A stretch of DNA of 64,000 nt from Rhynchopus sp. YZ270_cl-10 (Eukaryota > Euglenozoa > Diplonemea > Diplonemida > Diplonemidae), in NCBI GenBank assembly GCA_964035575.1, contig OZ037838.1, positions 1,240,001 through 1,304,000 of the forward strand. Direction: 5' to 3'. This document shows, in pieces, positions 54,201 through 64,000 of the stretch. A program made the translations under genes and the position numbers. The notes beneath the pieces were generated by a model. It was not told where the DNA came from. It saw only the letters and a program-made list of their open reading frames with translations, and did not search any database. Numbering within the stretch: position 1 is the stretch's first letter; each line of letters starts with the position of its first letter.

Positions 54201-57200
54201 CGACGAGGTGCTGGACGGCGAGCTCTACCTCGTGGACCTGGTGGGGGCGAAGGTCTTTTTCTCGCTCCGCATCAAGCCCTTCACCGTCGCTGCCACGACC
54301 GCCCCGATCAGCGACTGTCAAGCTATCCTCGAGACCGGAACCATTGAGTTCACCCTCTTACGTTCGCCTGCGTATGCAGGCAGTTCAGTGACGCTCCTGC
54401 TCTCAACGTTGCCGTTGCTGTCGTCAGGGTGCTGTTTCCGTGTTGCAGTGAAGGATAGGCTTCATGAGTGCATGAGTGCGTCGCTCTGTGCTGCGTCGGG
54501 AGTGTTTACGCCGGGAAACCCCTCGCGGGTGTTTGTGCATCTGAAGGGGTCGTCGCGTTCGTCGCAAGAGTCGTTGAGGTGTACGGTGCGTATTGGGCAT
54601 CTCAAGTCGTTTTTCGTGTGCTACAAGTTGTGGAAAAAGCGTTCTGACGAAGCGAAGAAAGAGCTTCTCAAGATCGAGAGGGCGCAGATCAACCCCACCG
54701 ATACGGAGCAGACGAACACACGGCCGTCGGGTTCGTCCGTCTGCTCGCATCTGCGTGAGGAGGGGCTGTTGCAGAGAGGTATGTAGTTTGGTTCCACAGA
54801 CACTACGTACACCACAACACAACAACACAACACCCACAGCACCAAGCAAACCCTCGTGCCCGAGCAAGGTCTTCATCGTTCGGGTCGACTCGGTATGTGG
54901 TAGGAGTATTTTTTGGAGCATATTTTTGTTGAAATGCGGATAGTGCGAAGAGGATTGCCGACTTTTGTCGTATTTTTTTTTGGCGAATCTGGGAGAACGT
55001 GATCGGTCTTTCCCAAGAGAATCTACGGAACCACAGTTCATGGAGAGCAGGTGGAGTGGAGAAGGAAACATATAAACAGTTTCTGACGAGATTTTTCTTT
55101 TCGCGTTGTTCCAACTGTTTGAGCACTTTGATTAGAATCTCCGTCGGGGTGCGCTACCAGCGACCATCCACTTGCAAGTAGGAAGTTCTTGCGTTGCCTC
55201 GTAAGGACCATCGATCGTCTGAGACACATGCCACGTTTTCTCAAAGTCGGAAATGCGAACAAAGGACAAGTTGTAAAAATCCTTCCCGTGTTCCCCAACG
55301 CGCTGTGGTACGTCGGTAGTCGGTGTTGTTCTCAGTTCCATCTTAGAATGCAACAGCATCCGCTTCCACCAGGATCGCCTCCGACATGCTTGCCACTTGC
55401 GCCTCTGACCGCTTGTCGACTCAATCCAGAAACGTTTTCGTGTCCGACCACGTTCTTAATATGCCCTACCAGTGCCTATTAAATTTTTTTTCAAAACTCA
55501 GCGACAGCACTGGTTGCAGTGTATTACCCATTTATTATGCATCCAAACACCACTCTTTTCCCCCCTCGCAGATCTACCTGGATGTTGACAACTTCCGCCT
55601 GACGCACTCAGACTCGAACAACGACAAATTCCAAATCACAACCGAGGAGGTGACGCTCATCTTCGCGGACCGCAAGCCCCCTGCACACAGCAAGGACTCA
55701 TGTATGCTACCTTCCCCTCCCAGTGTTAAAGCCTGTCAGATGGTTCGTAAACTTCGAAAATAGATGTGGTTTGGGGGGTCCCCCCGAGAGATCTTTGCAT
55801 TTCAAAGGCATTTTTGGTGACTAACCTTTTGTTGTCTTTTCTCTTTTCTTGGCAAATCGTAGTGTATGAAGTCAACCCTTTTGCTTTTTTTCAGACTATG
55901 TGAAGGCCATGAATACGACGAGCCCGATGATGACGTTTAGTGAGGCAGGGATGTCGACGCCTCCTGGCTCAAGCGTTGCTGGGTCTGCAAGGCAGTTCCC
56001 GCACCATATATACAATACACGGGTGCCACGTGCGAGTCGGTCGCCGGCAGAGATTCGTTCTGTGCTGCTTGGGATCAGGGTGATATCGTTCGAGTCGCAG
56101 GGGCGCATCACGTCGTCGACAGGGATGACGAAGACGAATGAGTATCTTCTTGCGCGGGGGAAGCAGCTGATGAACTCACACAAGCTGAAGTGCAATGACG
56201 ACACCTCCTCGACAGCACTCCAGGTCATCAGCATCGACCTCCCGCCCCTCGACGTCGACCTGCGTGAGATGTACCGACCCCTCCTCAAGATTCGGTATGG
56301 CGGGGGCATTTCGCACCGGAGAAGAAGCCTTCTTTTAGTTCATTCTTTTTGAAGCAACAGCCAACCTTTATTTCCCCCTCTCCCGTTTACAGTCCTTTGG
56401 CAACACCTCTCTCCCTCTCCCCTCCCCCTACAACATCGAACCAAAACAGCCTCGACAACAAAGGAAAGCTTGGCTCCCCAGCAGCGTCACTCAGAGTCAA
56501 AGATGTTTACAGGGTATGCCGACCTCCCTCCCCATCCCCTCCCCTTCACTCCCATCTATGCACAGCCGCTCTGCCGCCCTTCCGGGCAGTCGCCACTCCA
56601 AGGATACCAGGTGGACCTCTCCATCGTTGTCGAGACTATTGATGTGAACATTAGTCCAATGATTTTCCCTAAGTCGGGGCAGATCAGTGACGAGGTGCGA
56701 CGGACGCGGATGCTGCAGGAGCTTGAAGCTGATAAGACATTGAACACTCCGGGGCGGGGGAAGAAGTGGTCCATCACTTCGAAGCTGGATGCGAAGGCAC
56801 CGGGGTTGATGGAGGGCTTTGGGAAGAAGTCGTCACGTCAACGGCAGACCTCTATGCTCTCGCATGAGACGCCTACTTCGACGTTGCTTCGTGCACACCA
56901 CACGCCACATGCACAGTCGCATACGCCAAGCATCAACCCAACAGAGAACGACGAAGTAGACTCGGGTGATATCATAGCTCGGGGCCTCATCGCCATCGCC
57001 GTCGCAAGCTTTACCCTCAACCTCGGCCAGTCCGGTGTGAACGGCCCCTCGATGCAGCTCCGCACCAAGCAGTTCAAATGCGAAATGGCACAAAACCTCC
57101 AGCGGGTCGACCAAAAGCTGCTGTGGGACCTGCTCTCGCAGACGGATAAGCGTGGTGCCTCTCCACCCCTCATCGCTCGCGCGATCGGCTCCGGCGCGCT

Positions 57201-58035
57201 GCCCCAGGGTGGCACCGTGGGGCGCGTGGACCGCATTGTGAAAGACCTGCTGGTCACCTCGTGGAGGGTCTCGCGTGTTGCAGGGGACAGCGAAGCGCCG
57301 CTTCTCCGTGGCGACAAAGACTCGCTCCTCTCCATGCACACCAATCAGTACGTCGGGTCGTCTGTTGTGGAGTACAACTTTTGGAGCAAATTCCAGCAGG
57401 CCTGGTCTGTGGGGAACACCCAGGACTTCATTGCACTGCGGGAGTGGCTAGAAGGGTTCTTCAAAGAAGCGAACGCTGGTGCAGATGTGTCGAAGGCGGC
57501 TGCGTCGGCAGACCAGTTCACAAAACGGCCACCTTCGCAGGGGTCGCAAACATTTGACGAGAAGCTTGTCAAGCGGCAGCTGTGGGGGCAGGGCGGTCCG
57601 CGGGAACGTCTCGCAGGCGCTGCGTCGCAGGCGGACGATACAAGTAGTCATGGTGGGCTGTCGTCATCGGGGGTACGTCGTGGACAGCAGACTGCGGGGT
57701 TGAAGAAGGGTGACAGCAGGATCTTCGTTCCTGCCGATGGGGGGCTGGAGTTCTCGCCTCTCGTTCAGGTCGTGGGGGAGTCGACGCTCCCGATCTCAGC
57801 GATCTTTGCGTCCCTCGGGATGGATGAGTCCGTTGTGCCTGCAGGGCTGCACACATACGTTGGGGACACCCTGATGTCCCTGCTAGCCACGACCTATACT
57901 TCTCTCGCCCCTCCTCACGTCGTGAAAACGAACCAATCACTCATTGCCGAATTCTCCAATGCACACGAAACAGTGGTCAATGCCTTCACCGAGGCATCTC
58001 TGGAGGAGGCCCGGAATATGGCCCCCACAGCCTAG
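42205..58035 (+). CDS. BLTP1: Bridge-like lipid transfer protein 1 (BLTP1/Csf1/Tweek family), six exons
   Basis: Exons 42205-54778, 54840-54892, 55572-55701, 55895-56294, 56393-56513 and 56566-58035 join in phase to 4915 residues, close to animal BLTP1 (about 5000). Such proteins form a long groove carrying lipids between the ER and other membranes. The N-terminus has a membrane anchor (residues 14-33, FAVVLLAVATGWYLMQS) and then the family start: SFSVRSVQLMLLSGRILFGD, YICFEWWR and LNGLQVTLYN, followed by FFPWDYRMWGQYRP near 430. Unusual parts are an SH3-like insert (about 903-940, KGEKIVILGSKGDWGRVRY), a Ser/Pro-rich acidic stretch (about 1300-1750), 14 glycines near 2370 and a Cys/His cluster (about 3858-3886). 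Introns start GTATG and end CAG. The function is inferred from family. Confidence 0.85.
54779..56565 (+). other. Five introns of the lipid-transfer gene
   Basis: Introns are 54779-54839, 54893-55571, 55702-55894, 56295-56392 and 56514-56565. All begin GTATG followed by T, C or G, and all end CAG. Their phases (1, 0, 1, 2, 0) fit the neighbouring exons. The third contains GACTAAC at 55819, a good branch-point match. The 53-base second exon is supported by phase and by the joined reading SKVFIVRVDS-IYLDVDNF. Sizes of 52-98 bases are common here, with one of 679. Confidence 0.75.
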
Positions 58036-59258
58036 GGAGGAAGGGGAAGGTAGTCCAGTTTTGGGGTTTTTTTGGGGTGATTGTGTGTCAAAAAAAGAGC
58101 ATTTTGCAGTTTTGGGGGTTGTGGTGCATTGGTGACATGATAAAGTAGGCCGGAGATGGGTAGGGGATGAGAGGATGATGGGGTGAGGGGGAGGAAAGGG
58201 TGCTTTTATATTAGAAAAATGTTGCACTTTGCAGTGCTGATAGATTGGTTCTTATGCCATTTTAGGTTCGAATGGTTTGTGAGCAAAGTGAAGAACCGGA
58301 AACTGCACAGAGTCGTTCTTTTTTTTTTCGATTATACCTTCTCTTCAGTAGAATAGAAAGTATATGAAACATTGCTGCGAGCTTGTGTATCACGGTGTGC
58401 GTATGTTTTTTGGTTTTTTTTTTTGTTTTTTGTTTTTGTCAGCAAGATCTGTGTGCAAGGGACACATCGATCTTTCTAATTTTCTTTTTTTTTTGTCTCT
58501 AACTCCGTCCTTTCTCTTCCTCCACTCCCCTAAATCATAAAGGCAGACCGTCTCCCTTGAACGCCGCCACCAGATTCTCAAAATAATAATTTTTCAATGT
58601 GTGAAAATGAGTTCATGTTTTTTCACAGTTTTTTTATTTTTGAGAACATTTGTGTTATATCCCCTTTTGTATGGAAGGGGGAGCAATAAAAGGGGGTCTG
58701 TCAGAAGTAATCCTTTTTGTCTCACCTCTGCAGTCTAAGTGGTGAGATCTGTCTTTTCTGATGTCCGAACCAAAGGGTGGCAATTGAATTCGAAACCCAC
58801 ATAACGAGGGTCCATAAAACAATTATCCAGCGTCTTTCTTCGCACAACACAAAGAGAATGTGAGTTCTTTAACTCACGAACACAAATTACCTTTCCCCTG
58901 GATCTATTTTGTGTGAAAATGGGGAGAAATAAAGTGGAGCACGCTCTTGGGTGTCTATACTAATACAAACCAAGTGTTGAGCTTCATGTAGGTGTAAAGT
59001 AATGTCGATGCTGCAAAAGTAAAAGAGTCTTATTGTTCAGCTAGCTTCCTCAGTAAGCTTGTTAGAGTAAGCCCCACCACCTCACCCCCCCCGCCCAGTA
59101 CTCAATGTTAAAGTGTTTTGCATCAGAAAAGAACGCATGATGATGCAAAAAGAAAATTAAAAAAAGGTTTGCCATCAGTACCGTGTCCTCCCCTCTGTGC
59201 TTTGTTTGTTCATAAACCTCATAGCAGGATACCATTTGCACTTAGAAAATACAAAACA
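58036..59258. other. Intergenic region, no gene seen
   Basis: T-rich spacer after the lipid-transfer gene. It has a small perfect hairpin at 58860-58877 (GTGAGTT, four-base loop, AACTCAC). Otherwise nothing. The leader of copy 12 does not match classes A-D except for the final ACAAAACA. Confidence 0.5.
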
Positions 59259-60341
59259 ATGATGGATGTGACCTTTGCGCTGGAAGAGTCAGGCGTGACT
59301 GCGACAGTGGAGGTGCCGTGCGAGGCGGACGTTGCAGCGGCAAAGGAGGTTGCGTGCACGGCGCTTGCTGTCTCGCCTGCGTCTGTCGAGATGCGCATCG
59401 GCACGCAGGTGCTGGAGGGGACGTGCCGTCTGCAGGACACTGCGTTTGATGCAGGGGTGCAGGTTGTGCTTGCCCGCCCTCGCTTTGCCGACATCAAGTG
59501 TCCTGCTGAGTACAGTGCAAAGATGGATGCAGAATACTTGTCGCTGTCGCGTTGTGGAACGCTCTGCCTCTCCAGTGATAGCGGACATGTTCGTGGCTTT
59601 GACACAGAAACCTTTGTCAAGGTCTTTGACTTCACAATGGCCTATCGTCAGTACCGTGCGCCTGCCATCTCGCAGTGCAAGACACGCCACTACATGGCTT
59701 GTAGGGATCACCTTCTCGCGCTGCGTATTGTTCCGGGGGAGGTGCTCCGCAAAGTCGACGACATCTCGATAGCAGTGTTCGCGTGTGGCGGTGTTGTTGT
59801 CTCGAAGGGAGTCAACGGCGTCTCTGTGTATGACGAAGACCTGACGTTGCTCCGCTCTCTCTTGCATATGCGGTGCAGGCGTGTGGCAGTGTCGGACTGT
59901 GGTGGGTGGGTGATCACCTCCTCCATGAGGGAGAGGGACGTACGTCTGTGGGATGTGAACACAGGTGAAGCTGTGGCATGTGTGCCTATCGAGGAGGAAA
60001 AGCACGAAGTAGCGCTTTCACGGTCTGCCTCTGTCTTTGCTGTGGGGGACTCTCACGAAGTACGGCTCTATGACTGGAGTGGTGAGGCTCTTCGCAGTGT
60101 TGATGTGGGTGGGGATATCGACGACATGCACTTCACACCATGTGGGAAGTACCTTGTGGTCAATGTTTTCAGTCGCCGAAGTGCTAAGCTGGAACAGTAC
60201 GATATGGCGACCCTTTCCTGTGTGCGTGTATTCACGGAAATAGGACGTATCGGGTTTGTGATATCGCCCTGTTCACGTGTCGTTGTGTTTCCGTCCAAAA
60301 ACCGCCAAAGCATTGTGACACGCCACCTGTACCCAGAATAG
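59259..60341 (+). CDS. UBL-propeller family protein, copy 12
   Basis: This intact 360-residue member starts with the ATG doublet 59259/59262 and ends LYPE with TAG at 60339-60341. The ubiquitin-like segment has Ala for Val (MMDVTFALEE). It is of SRCG lineage. Blade 2 is altered (HLLALRIVPGEVLRKVDD instead of the usual ALPGGE strand), the blade 3-4 link reads LLHMRCRRVAVSDCGGW, and blade 6 reads MHFTPCGKYLVV then LEQYDMATLSCVRVF. It has no recognisable duplicated leader and no block E, and it stands alone after the lipid-transfer gene. Function is unknown. Confidence 0.9.
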   Translation: MMDVTFALEESGVTATVEVPCEADVAAAKEVACTALAVSPASVEMRIGTQVLEGTCRLQDTAFDAGVQVVLARPRFADIKCPAEYSAKMDAEYLSLSRCGTLCLSSDSGHVRGFDTETFVKVFDFTMAYRQYRAPAISQCKTRHYMACRDHLLALRIVPGEVLRKVDDISIAVFACGGVVVSKGVNGVSVYDEDLTLLRSLLHMRCRRVAVSDCGGWVITSSMRERDVRLWDVNTGEAVACVPIEEEKHEVALSRSASVFAVGDSHEVRLYDWSGEALRSVDVGGDIDDMHFTPCGKYLVVNVFSRRSAKLEQYDMATLSCVRVFTEIGRIGFVISPCSRVVVFPSKNRQSIVTRHLYPE

Positions 60342-61364
60342 TTGGTGCCTGCGTGTGACGTTAGCCCTGTGCCACCAGAGTCGTCTACACCAGGAGCTCT
60401 GTCTTTGCTGTGGACATATTCATATGGCCCTCTGTGTGTAGCTTTCATTTTGTGTCCCCAGAACTTTTACCCAACCCCATCCCTCGTCCCCTCTCTACAC
60501 TTTTTGGTCTAATGTGTTAGTACAGGAGGACTATTTATCTTGCAAGGTTTTTGTTCGTTGGTTCCTAGTGGAAATCAAACATCATTTCCCTCTTCATGTG
60601 TGTGTTTTGTGCCTTTTGTGTTGTAGAAGGAAGTGTGCAGGGTTGGACCCCTGTCATGATAAAAGCCAGGAACCAGAGAGCGACTCATAGGCCTGAGTAG
60701 GGGGGTGGCGATGGCCCCCATCACTTCGTTCTGACACCCCAAAAAATGCTCGAGAGTCTCGTTCCTCTTTGCTTGTTGCTCAAAAGACTATAAACGGGGG
60801 GAAAAAAAATTGTTTGTTGTTCGCTTCCACAACGAAAAACACAGCTGCCAAAAAGGACAAAATAGTACAAAATAATACGTTAGAAAGTATTAGTGTGAGT
60901 GATAGACGTTGTTGCCATGGTATCCCGCCTCGACCTCAGAGGAAGGTGTTTTTGACACGGCAATCAGTATCGGTCTGCGAATCAAATTGAAAACGGCGTG
61001 TTTGCGCTTCATATCGCAGAGGATAGAGAAACTGAAAATCCATGAAAATACAAAACTGATGATGCCTCAGCAGGGCAAGTGAGCCAAAGGATGGTGGCCA
61101 AGTTCAAAAGGAACACACCATCACAATAGCCATTCGACAAAACAAGGTCACATTGGAATATAAAACCCTTTTGTGGGATAGTGTCAGCAACACAAAAAGA
61201 CACCACCCCTCTTTTTTATCTCGTACCGCAGAACTTCTACCCCAACCCAAAACAACGACCCCCATCCCTCGTCCCCTCTTTCCACGTGTCCACCCTCTCA
61301 GCTCCTTCAACTGTCCACCCAACAGAACATTAAATTGCATCACACCAACACAGCTCTTGAAACA
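60342..61364. other. Intergenic region with class D leader at its end
   Basis: No gene is seen. 60390-60510 has faded pieces of the family flanks (CTCTGTCTTTGCTGTGG, CCCCAGAACTTTTACCC, CCATCCCTCGTCCCCTCT), so a copy was probably lost here. 61222-61364 is the complete class D leader of copy 13. Confidence 0.5.
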
Positions 61365-62501
61365 ATGATGGATGTGACCTTTGTGCTGGAAGAGTCAGGC
61401 GTGACTGCGACAGTGGAGGTGCCGTGCGAGGCGGACATTGCAGCGGCAAAGGAGGTTGCGTGCACGGCGCTTGCTGTCTCGCCTGCGTCTGTCGAGATGC
61501 GCATCGGCACGCAGGTGCTGGAGGGGACGTGCCGTCTGCAGGACACTGCGTTTGATGCAGGAGTGCAGGTTGTGCTTGCCCGCCGCTTTGCCGACATCAA
61601 GTGTCCTGCTGAGCACACTGCAACGCATAGGAGACGCTTGTCGCTGTCGCGCTGTGGCACGCTCTGCATCTATGGTGAGTGGGGTGGGCATGTTGGCGGC
61701 TTCGACACAGAAACCTTCGAAACTGTCTTCTCGTTTGGACTGGGCATTCGCGTGGTTAGTGCGCCTGTCCTCTCACGGTGCAAAACACGCTGCTACGTGT
61801 CGTGCACGGAAAAAAGCCTTCAAGGGGGTTGCCTTCTCAAAGTTGCGCTTCCGGGTGGGGAGGTGCTCCGCAAGCTCGACGGCCCTTCGTTCATAGTGTA
61901 CGCGTGTGGCGGTGTTGTTGTCTCCTGTGGCGAACAAGATAGCGTCTCTGTGTATGACGAAGACCTGACGTTGCTCCGCTCTTTCTCGCACGAAGGGTGC
62001 ACCCAGTGGGGCGGGAGCATGGCAGTGTCGGACTGTGGTGGGTGGGTGCTCACGTGCTCCAAAAGTGAGAACAACGCACGTCTGTGGGATGTGAACACAG
62101 GTGAAGCTGTGGCATGTGTGCCTATGTCAAGGTGCGTTGTAGCGCTTTCAAGGTCTGCCTCTGTCTTTGCTGTGGGGGTCGATGTGGATGGGGTACAGAG
62201 TGTGCAGCTCTACGACTGGAGTGGTGCGGCTCTTCAGAACGCTACTATCTCTGGAAGTGTCTGTGGCGTGCAATTCACCCAGTGTGGGAAGTACCTTGTG
62301 GCCCGTTCGCAAGATTATGCTGATAAAGGCTCATACGCAAAGCTGCACCAGTATGATGTGGCGACCATGTCCTGTGTACTTGTGATCCCGGACGTCAGCA
62401 ATCAGCCATTTGCGATATCACCGTGTTCGTGTGTGGTTGTGTTCGTATCCTCCGACGAGACCACTATTAGGACAAGACATCTGTACCCCCACAACGAGTG
62501 A
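61365..62501 (+). CDS. UBL-propeller family protein, copy 13
   Basis: This intact 378-residue member has the ATG doublet 61365/61368. It is of SRCG lineage with blade 1 near copies 4 and 10 (LCIYGEWGGHVGGFDTETFE, then FSFGLGIRVV). Blade 2 carries an extra loop (TEKSLQGGCLLKVALPGGE). The C-half (LQNATISGSVCGVQFTQCG, YAKLHQYDVATMSCVLVIPD) groups with copies 6 and 7, and its very end (FVSSDETTIRTRHLYPHNE) with copy 10. It is followed by block E and then copy 14, the same arrangement as copies 7 and 8. Function is unknown. Confidence 0.9.
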   Translation: MMDVTFVLEESGVTATVEVPCEADIAAAKEVACTALAVSPASVEMRIGTQVLEGTCRLQDTAFDAGVQVVLARRFADIKCPAEHTATHRRRLSLSRCGTLCIYGEWGGHVGGFDTETFETVFSFGLGIRVVSAPVLSRCKTRCYVSCTEKSLQGGCLLKVALPGGEVLRKLDGPSFIVYACGGVVVSCGEQDSVSVYDEDLTLLRSFSHEGCTQWGGSMAVSDCGGWVLTCSKSENNARLWDVNTGEAVACVPMSRCVVALSRSASVFAVGVDVDGVQSVQLYDWSGAALQNATISGSVCGVQFTQCGKYLVARSQDYADKGSYAKLHQYDVATMSCVLVIPDVSNQPFAISPCSCVVVFVSSDETTIRTRHLYPHNE

Positions 62502-62922
62502 TGTTCATGCTTTGGCACCATGTGAAATGGGTGTGGTGACTTACCCCCTTGTATTCCGTGGAGGCGGAAGAACTGGTGTCGTCAACAGAAGCCTGCGTCT
62601 TGCCACCACACACCTATCCAGTGATGGCAGATCTGCATCCACGAGCAAGACACCGCAGACCACCTTGTCGCAGCCGAACACCACATCGCCTCCCGCCAGG
62701 CCGCCCTCGTCGCCCTCCACACAGAGATGTGCGCCATGGTGAGACCCATTCATGTCCTCACTGCTGTTTATTTTTGTCCTGTACCCCAGAACTTCTACCC
62801 CAACCCAAAACAACGACCCCCATCCCTCGTCCCCTCTTTCCACGTGTGCACCCTCTCAGCTCCTTCAACTGTCCACCCAACAGAACATTCAATTGCATCA
62901 CACCAACACAGCTCTTGAAACA
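62502..62922 (+). repeat. Block E copy 3 plus class D leader of copy 14
   Basis: 62502-62785 is a near-exact copy of block E at 34577-34861, and 62780-62922 is the class D leader, here ending like copy 13 (AACAGAACATT, AATTGCATCACACC). The pair defines the latest tandem duplication. Confidence 0.85.
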
Positions 62923-64000
62923 ATGATGGATGTGACCTTTGTGCTGGAAGAGTCAGGCGTGACTGCGACAGTGGAGGTGCCGTGCGGGGCAGACGCTGCA
63001 GCGGCAAAGGAGGTTGCGTGCACGGCGCTTGCTGTCTCGCCTGCGTCTGTCGAGATGCGCATCGGCACGCAGGTGCTGGAGGGGACGTGCCGTCTGCAGG
63101 ACACTGCGTTTGGTGCAGGGGTGCAGGTTGTGCTTGCCCGCCCTCGCTTTGCTGACATCAAGTGTCCTGCTGAGTACAGCGCGGATGGGGGCGCGACGTA
63201 TATGTCGCTGTCACGTTGTGGAACGGTCTGCGTTTTTGTGCACTGGAATGGGCTTGTTGAAGGTTTCGACACAGAAACCTTCGACACTGTCTTCTCGTTT
63301 GGAGTGAGAGGTATAGAATGCGCTTTGATGGTACGCGGTGCGCCTGTCATCTCGGTTCACGGTCCACCTGCCATCTCACGGTGCATGACACGCTGCTACC
63401 TGGCGTGTGCGCATCACCTTCTCGAGGTTGCGCTTCCGGGTGGGGAGGTGCTCCGCAAAGTCGAAGGCTCCTCGATGGCAGTGTTCGCGTGTGGCAGTGT
63501 TGTTGTCTCAAAGGGCAAAGACGGCGTCTCTGTGTATGACGAAGACCTGACGTTGCTCCGCTTTCTCTCGCACGAAGGGTGTGAGGGTGAGGCAGTATCG
63601 GACTGTGGTGGGTGGGTGATCACCTCCTCCCTCACTGAGATGAAGGTACGTCTGTGGGATGTGAACACAGGTGAAGCTGTGGCATGTGTGCCTGAGGGTG
63701 ACTGGTGTTCAGTGGCGCTTTCACGGTCTGCCTCTGTCTTTGCTGTGGGGGTGGACAACACCGTGCACCTCTATGACTGGAGTGGTGCGGCTCTTCGCAG
63801 TATTGATGTAGGTGGGGTTGTCGTTGTCATGCAGTTCACCCCGTCTGGGAAGTACCTTGTGGTGGGGATACATGATGACGAAGATCCTCATTATACACAC
63901 CTGCACCAGTATGATGTGGCGACCATGTCTTGTGTGAGTGAACTGCAATGCTCATTTGAGTCATTTGCGATATCGCCATGTTCACGTGTTGTTGTGGTAT
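62923..64000 (+). CDS. UBL-propeller family protein, copy 14 (3' end outside window)
   Basis: The frame is open from ATG 62923/62926 to the window edge within blade 7 (FAISPCSRVVVV), 359 codons with no stop. The ubiquitin-like part has PCGADAAAAKE for PCEADVAAAKE. It is of SRCG lineage. Between blades 1 and 2 it carries an extra segment of about 20 residues (VRGIECALMVRGAPVISVHG) in which GAPVIS echoes the following GPPAIS, so a short local duplication is likely. Blade 4 has KVRLWDVNTG and blade 6 MQFTPSGKYLVV. Function is unknown. Confidence 0.9.
   Translation, partial: MMDVTFVLEESGVTATVEVPCGADAAAAKEVACTALAVSPASVEMRIGTQVLEGTCRLQDTAFGAGVQVVLARPRFADIKCPAEYSADGGATYMSLSRCGTVCVFVHWNGLVEGFDTETFDTVFSFGVRGIECALMVRGAPVISVHGPPAISRCMTRCYLACAHHLLEVALPGGEVLRKVEGSSMAVFACGSVVVSKGKDGVSVYDEDLTLLRFLSHEGCEGEAVSDCGGWVITSSLTEMKVRLWDVNTGEAVACVPEGDWCSVALSRSASVFAVGVDNTVHLYDWSGAALRSIDVGGVVVVMQFTPSGKYLVVGIHDDEDPHYTHLHQYDVATMSCVSELQCSFESFAISPCSRVVVV

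Noticed and set aside
42205-54786. BLTP1-like gene as a single 4193-residue exon
   Set aside because: The stop lies seven bases after a GTATG splice site, and family-like coding continues in phase through five further exons.

Overview
The window looks like nuclear DNA of a unicellular eukaryote that I cannot name. Large genes carry short spliceosomal introns with GTATG 5' splice sites, the standard stop codons are used, and there are long microsatellites, several transposon families and a fragment of LSU rRNA. The order gag, tyrosine recombinase, reverse transcriptase in its retroelement recalls the VIPER elements of kinetoplastids, but the cis-spliced introns argue against a trypanosomatid. 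Every host gene I can support is on the + strand.

Most of the host sequence is one multigene family. There are 14 copies: 1-960, 3118-4227, 7882-9024, 9777-10892, 11253-12359, 14118-15267, 33482-34576, 34998-36138, 36339-37442, 38580-39670, 39922-41046, 59259-60341, 61365-62501 and 62923-64000. Each protein (about 360-380 aa) joins an N-terminal ubiquitin-like domain of about 73 residues to a seven-bladed WD40-like propeller. The ubiquitin-like part is nearly invariant in DNA between copies, while the propeller is mosaic and variable. Three copies are frameshifted (14118, 34998, 38580), the first and last are cut by the window edges, and small gene fragments lie between copies.

The array is interrupted by four other genes: a 228-aa unknown protein (4826-5512), a many-pass membrane protein (15763-17742), a type II membrane glycosyltransferase-like protein with one intron (30778-32165), and a six-exon BLTP1/Csf1/Tweek-type bridge-like lipid transfer protein of about 4915 aa (42205-58035).

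From 17956 to 30326 lies a transposon cluster: a composite terminal-inverted-repeat element, a hAT element with a perfect 8-bp target duplication that also holds an RNase H-like (LINE-type) fragment, a 1.2-kb foldback element with almost identical arms, and a whole-looking tyrosine-recombinase retroelement with split direct repeats, followed by a 349-bp tandem array. Simple repeats include a 71-copy heptamer (2234-2730), a G-rich hexamer (1278-1375) and about 1 kb of GAAA (13035-14042) next to the LSU rRNA fragment.

How the genes work together is unknown. The propeller family reads like a rapidly diversifying recognition or adaptor family kept homogeneous at its 5' end by gene conversion. The lipid-transfer and glycosyltransferase genes look like unrelated housekeeping loci lying between blocks of the array.
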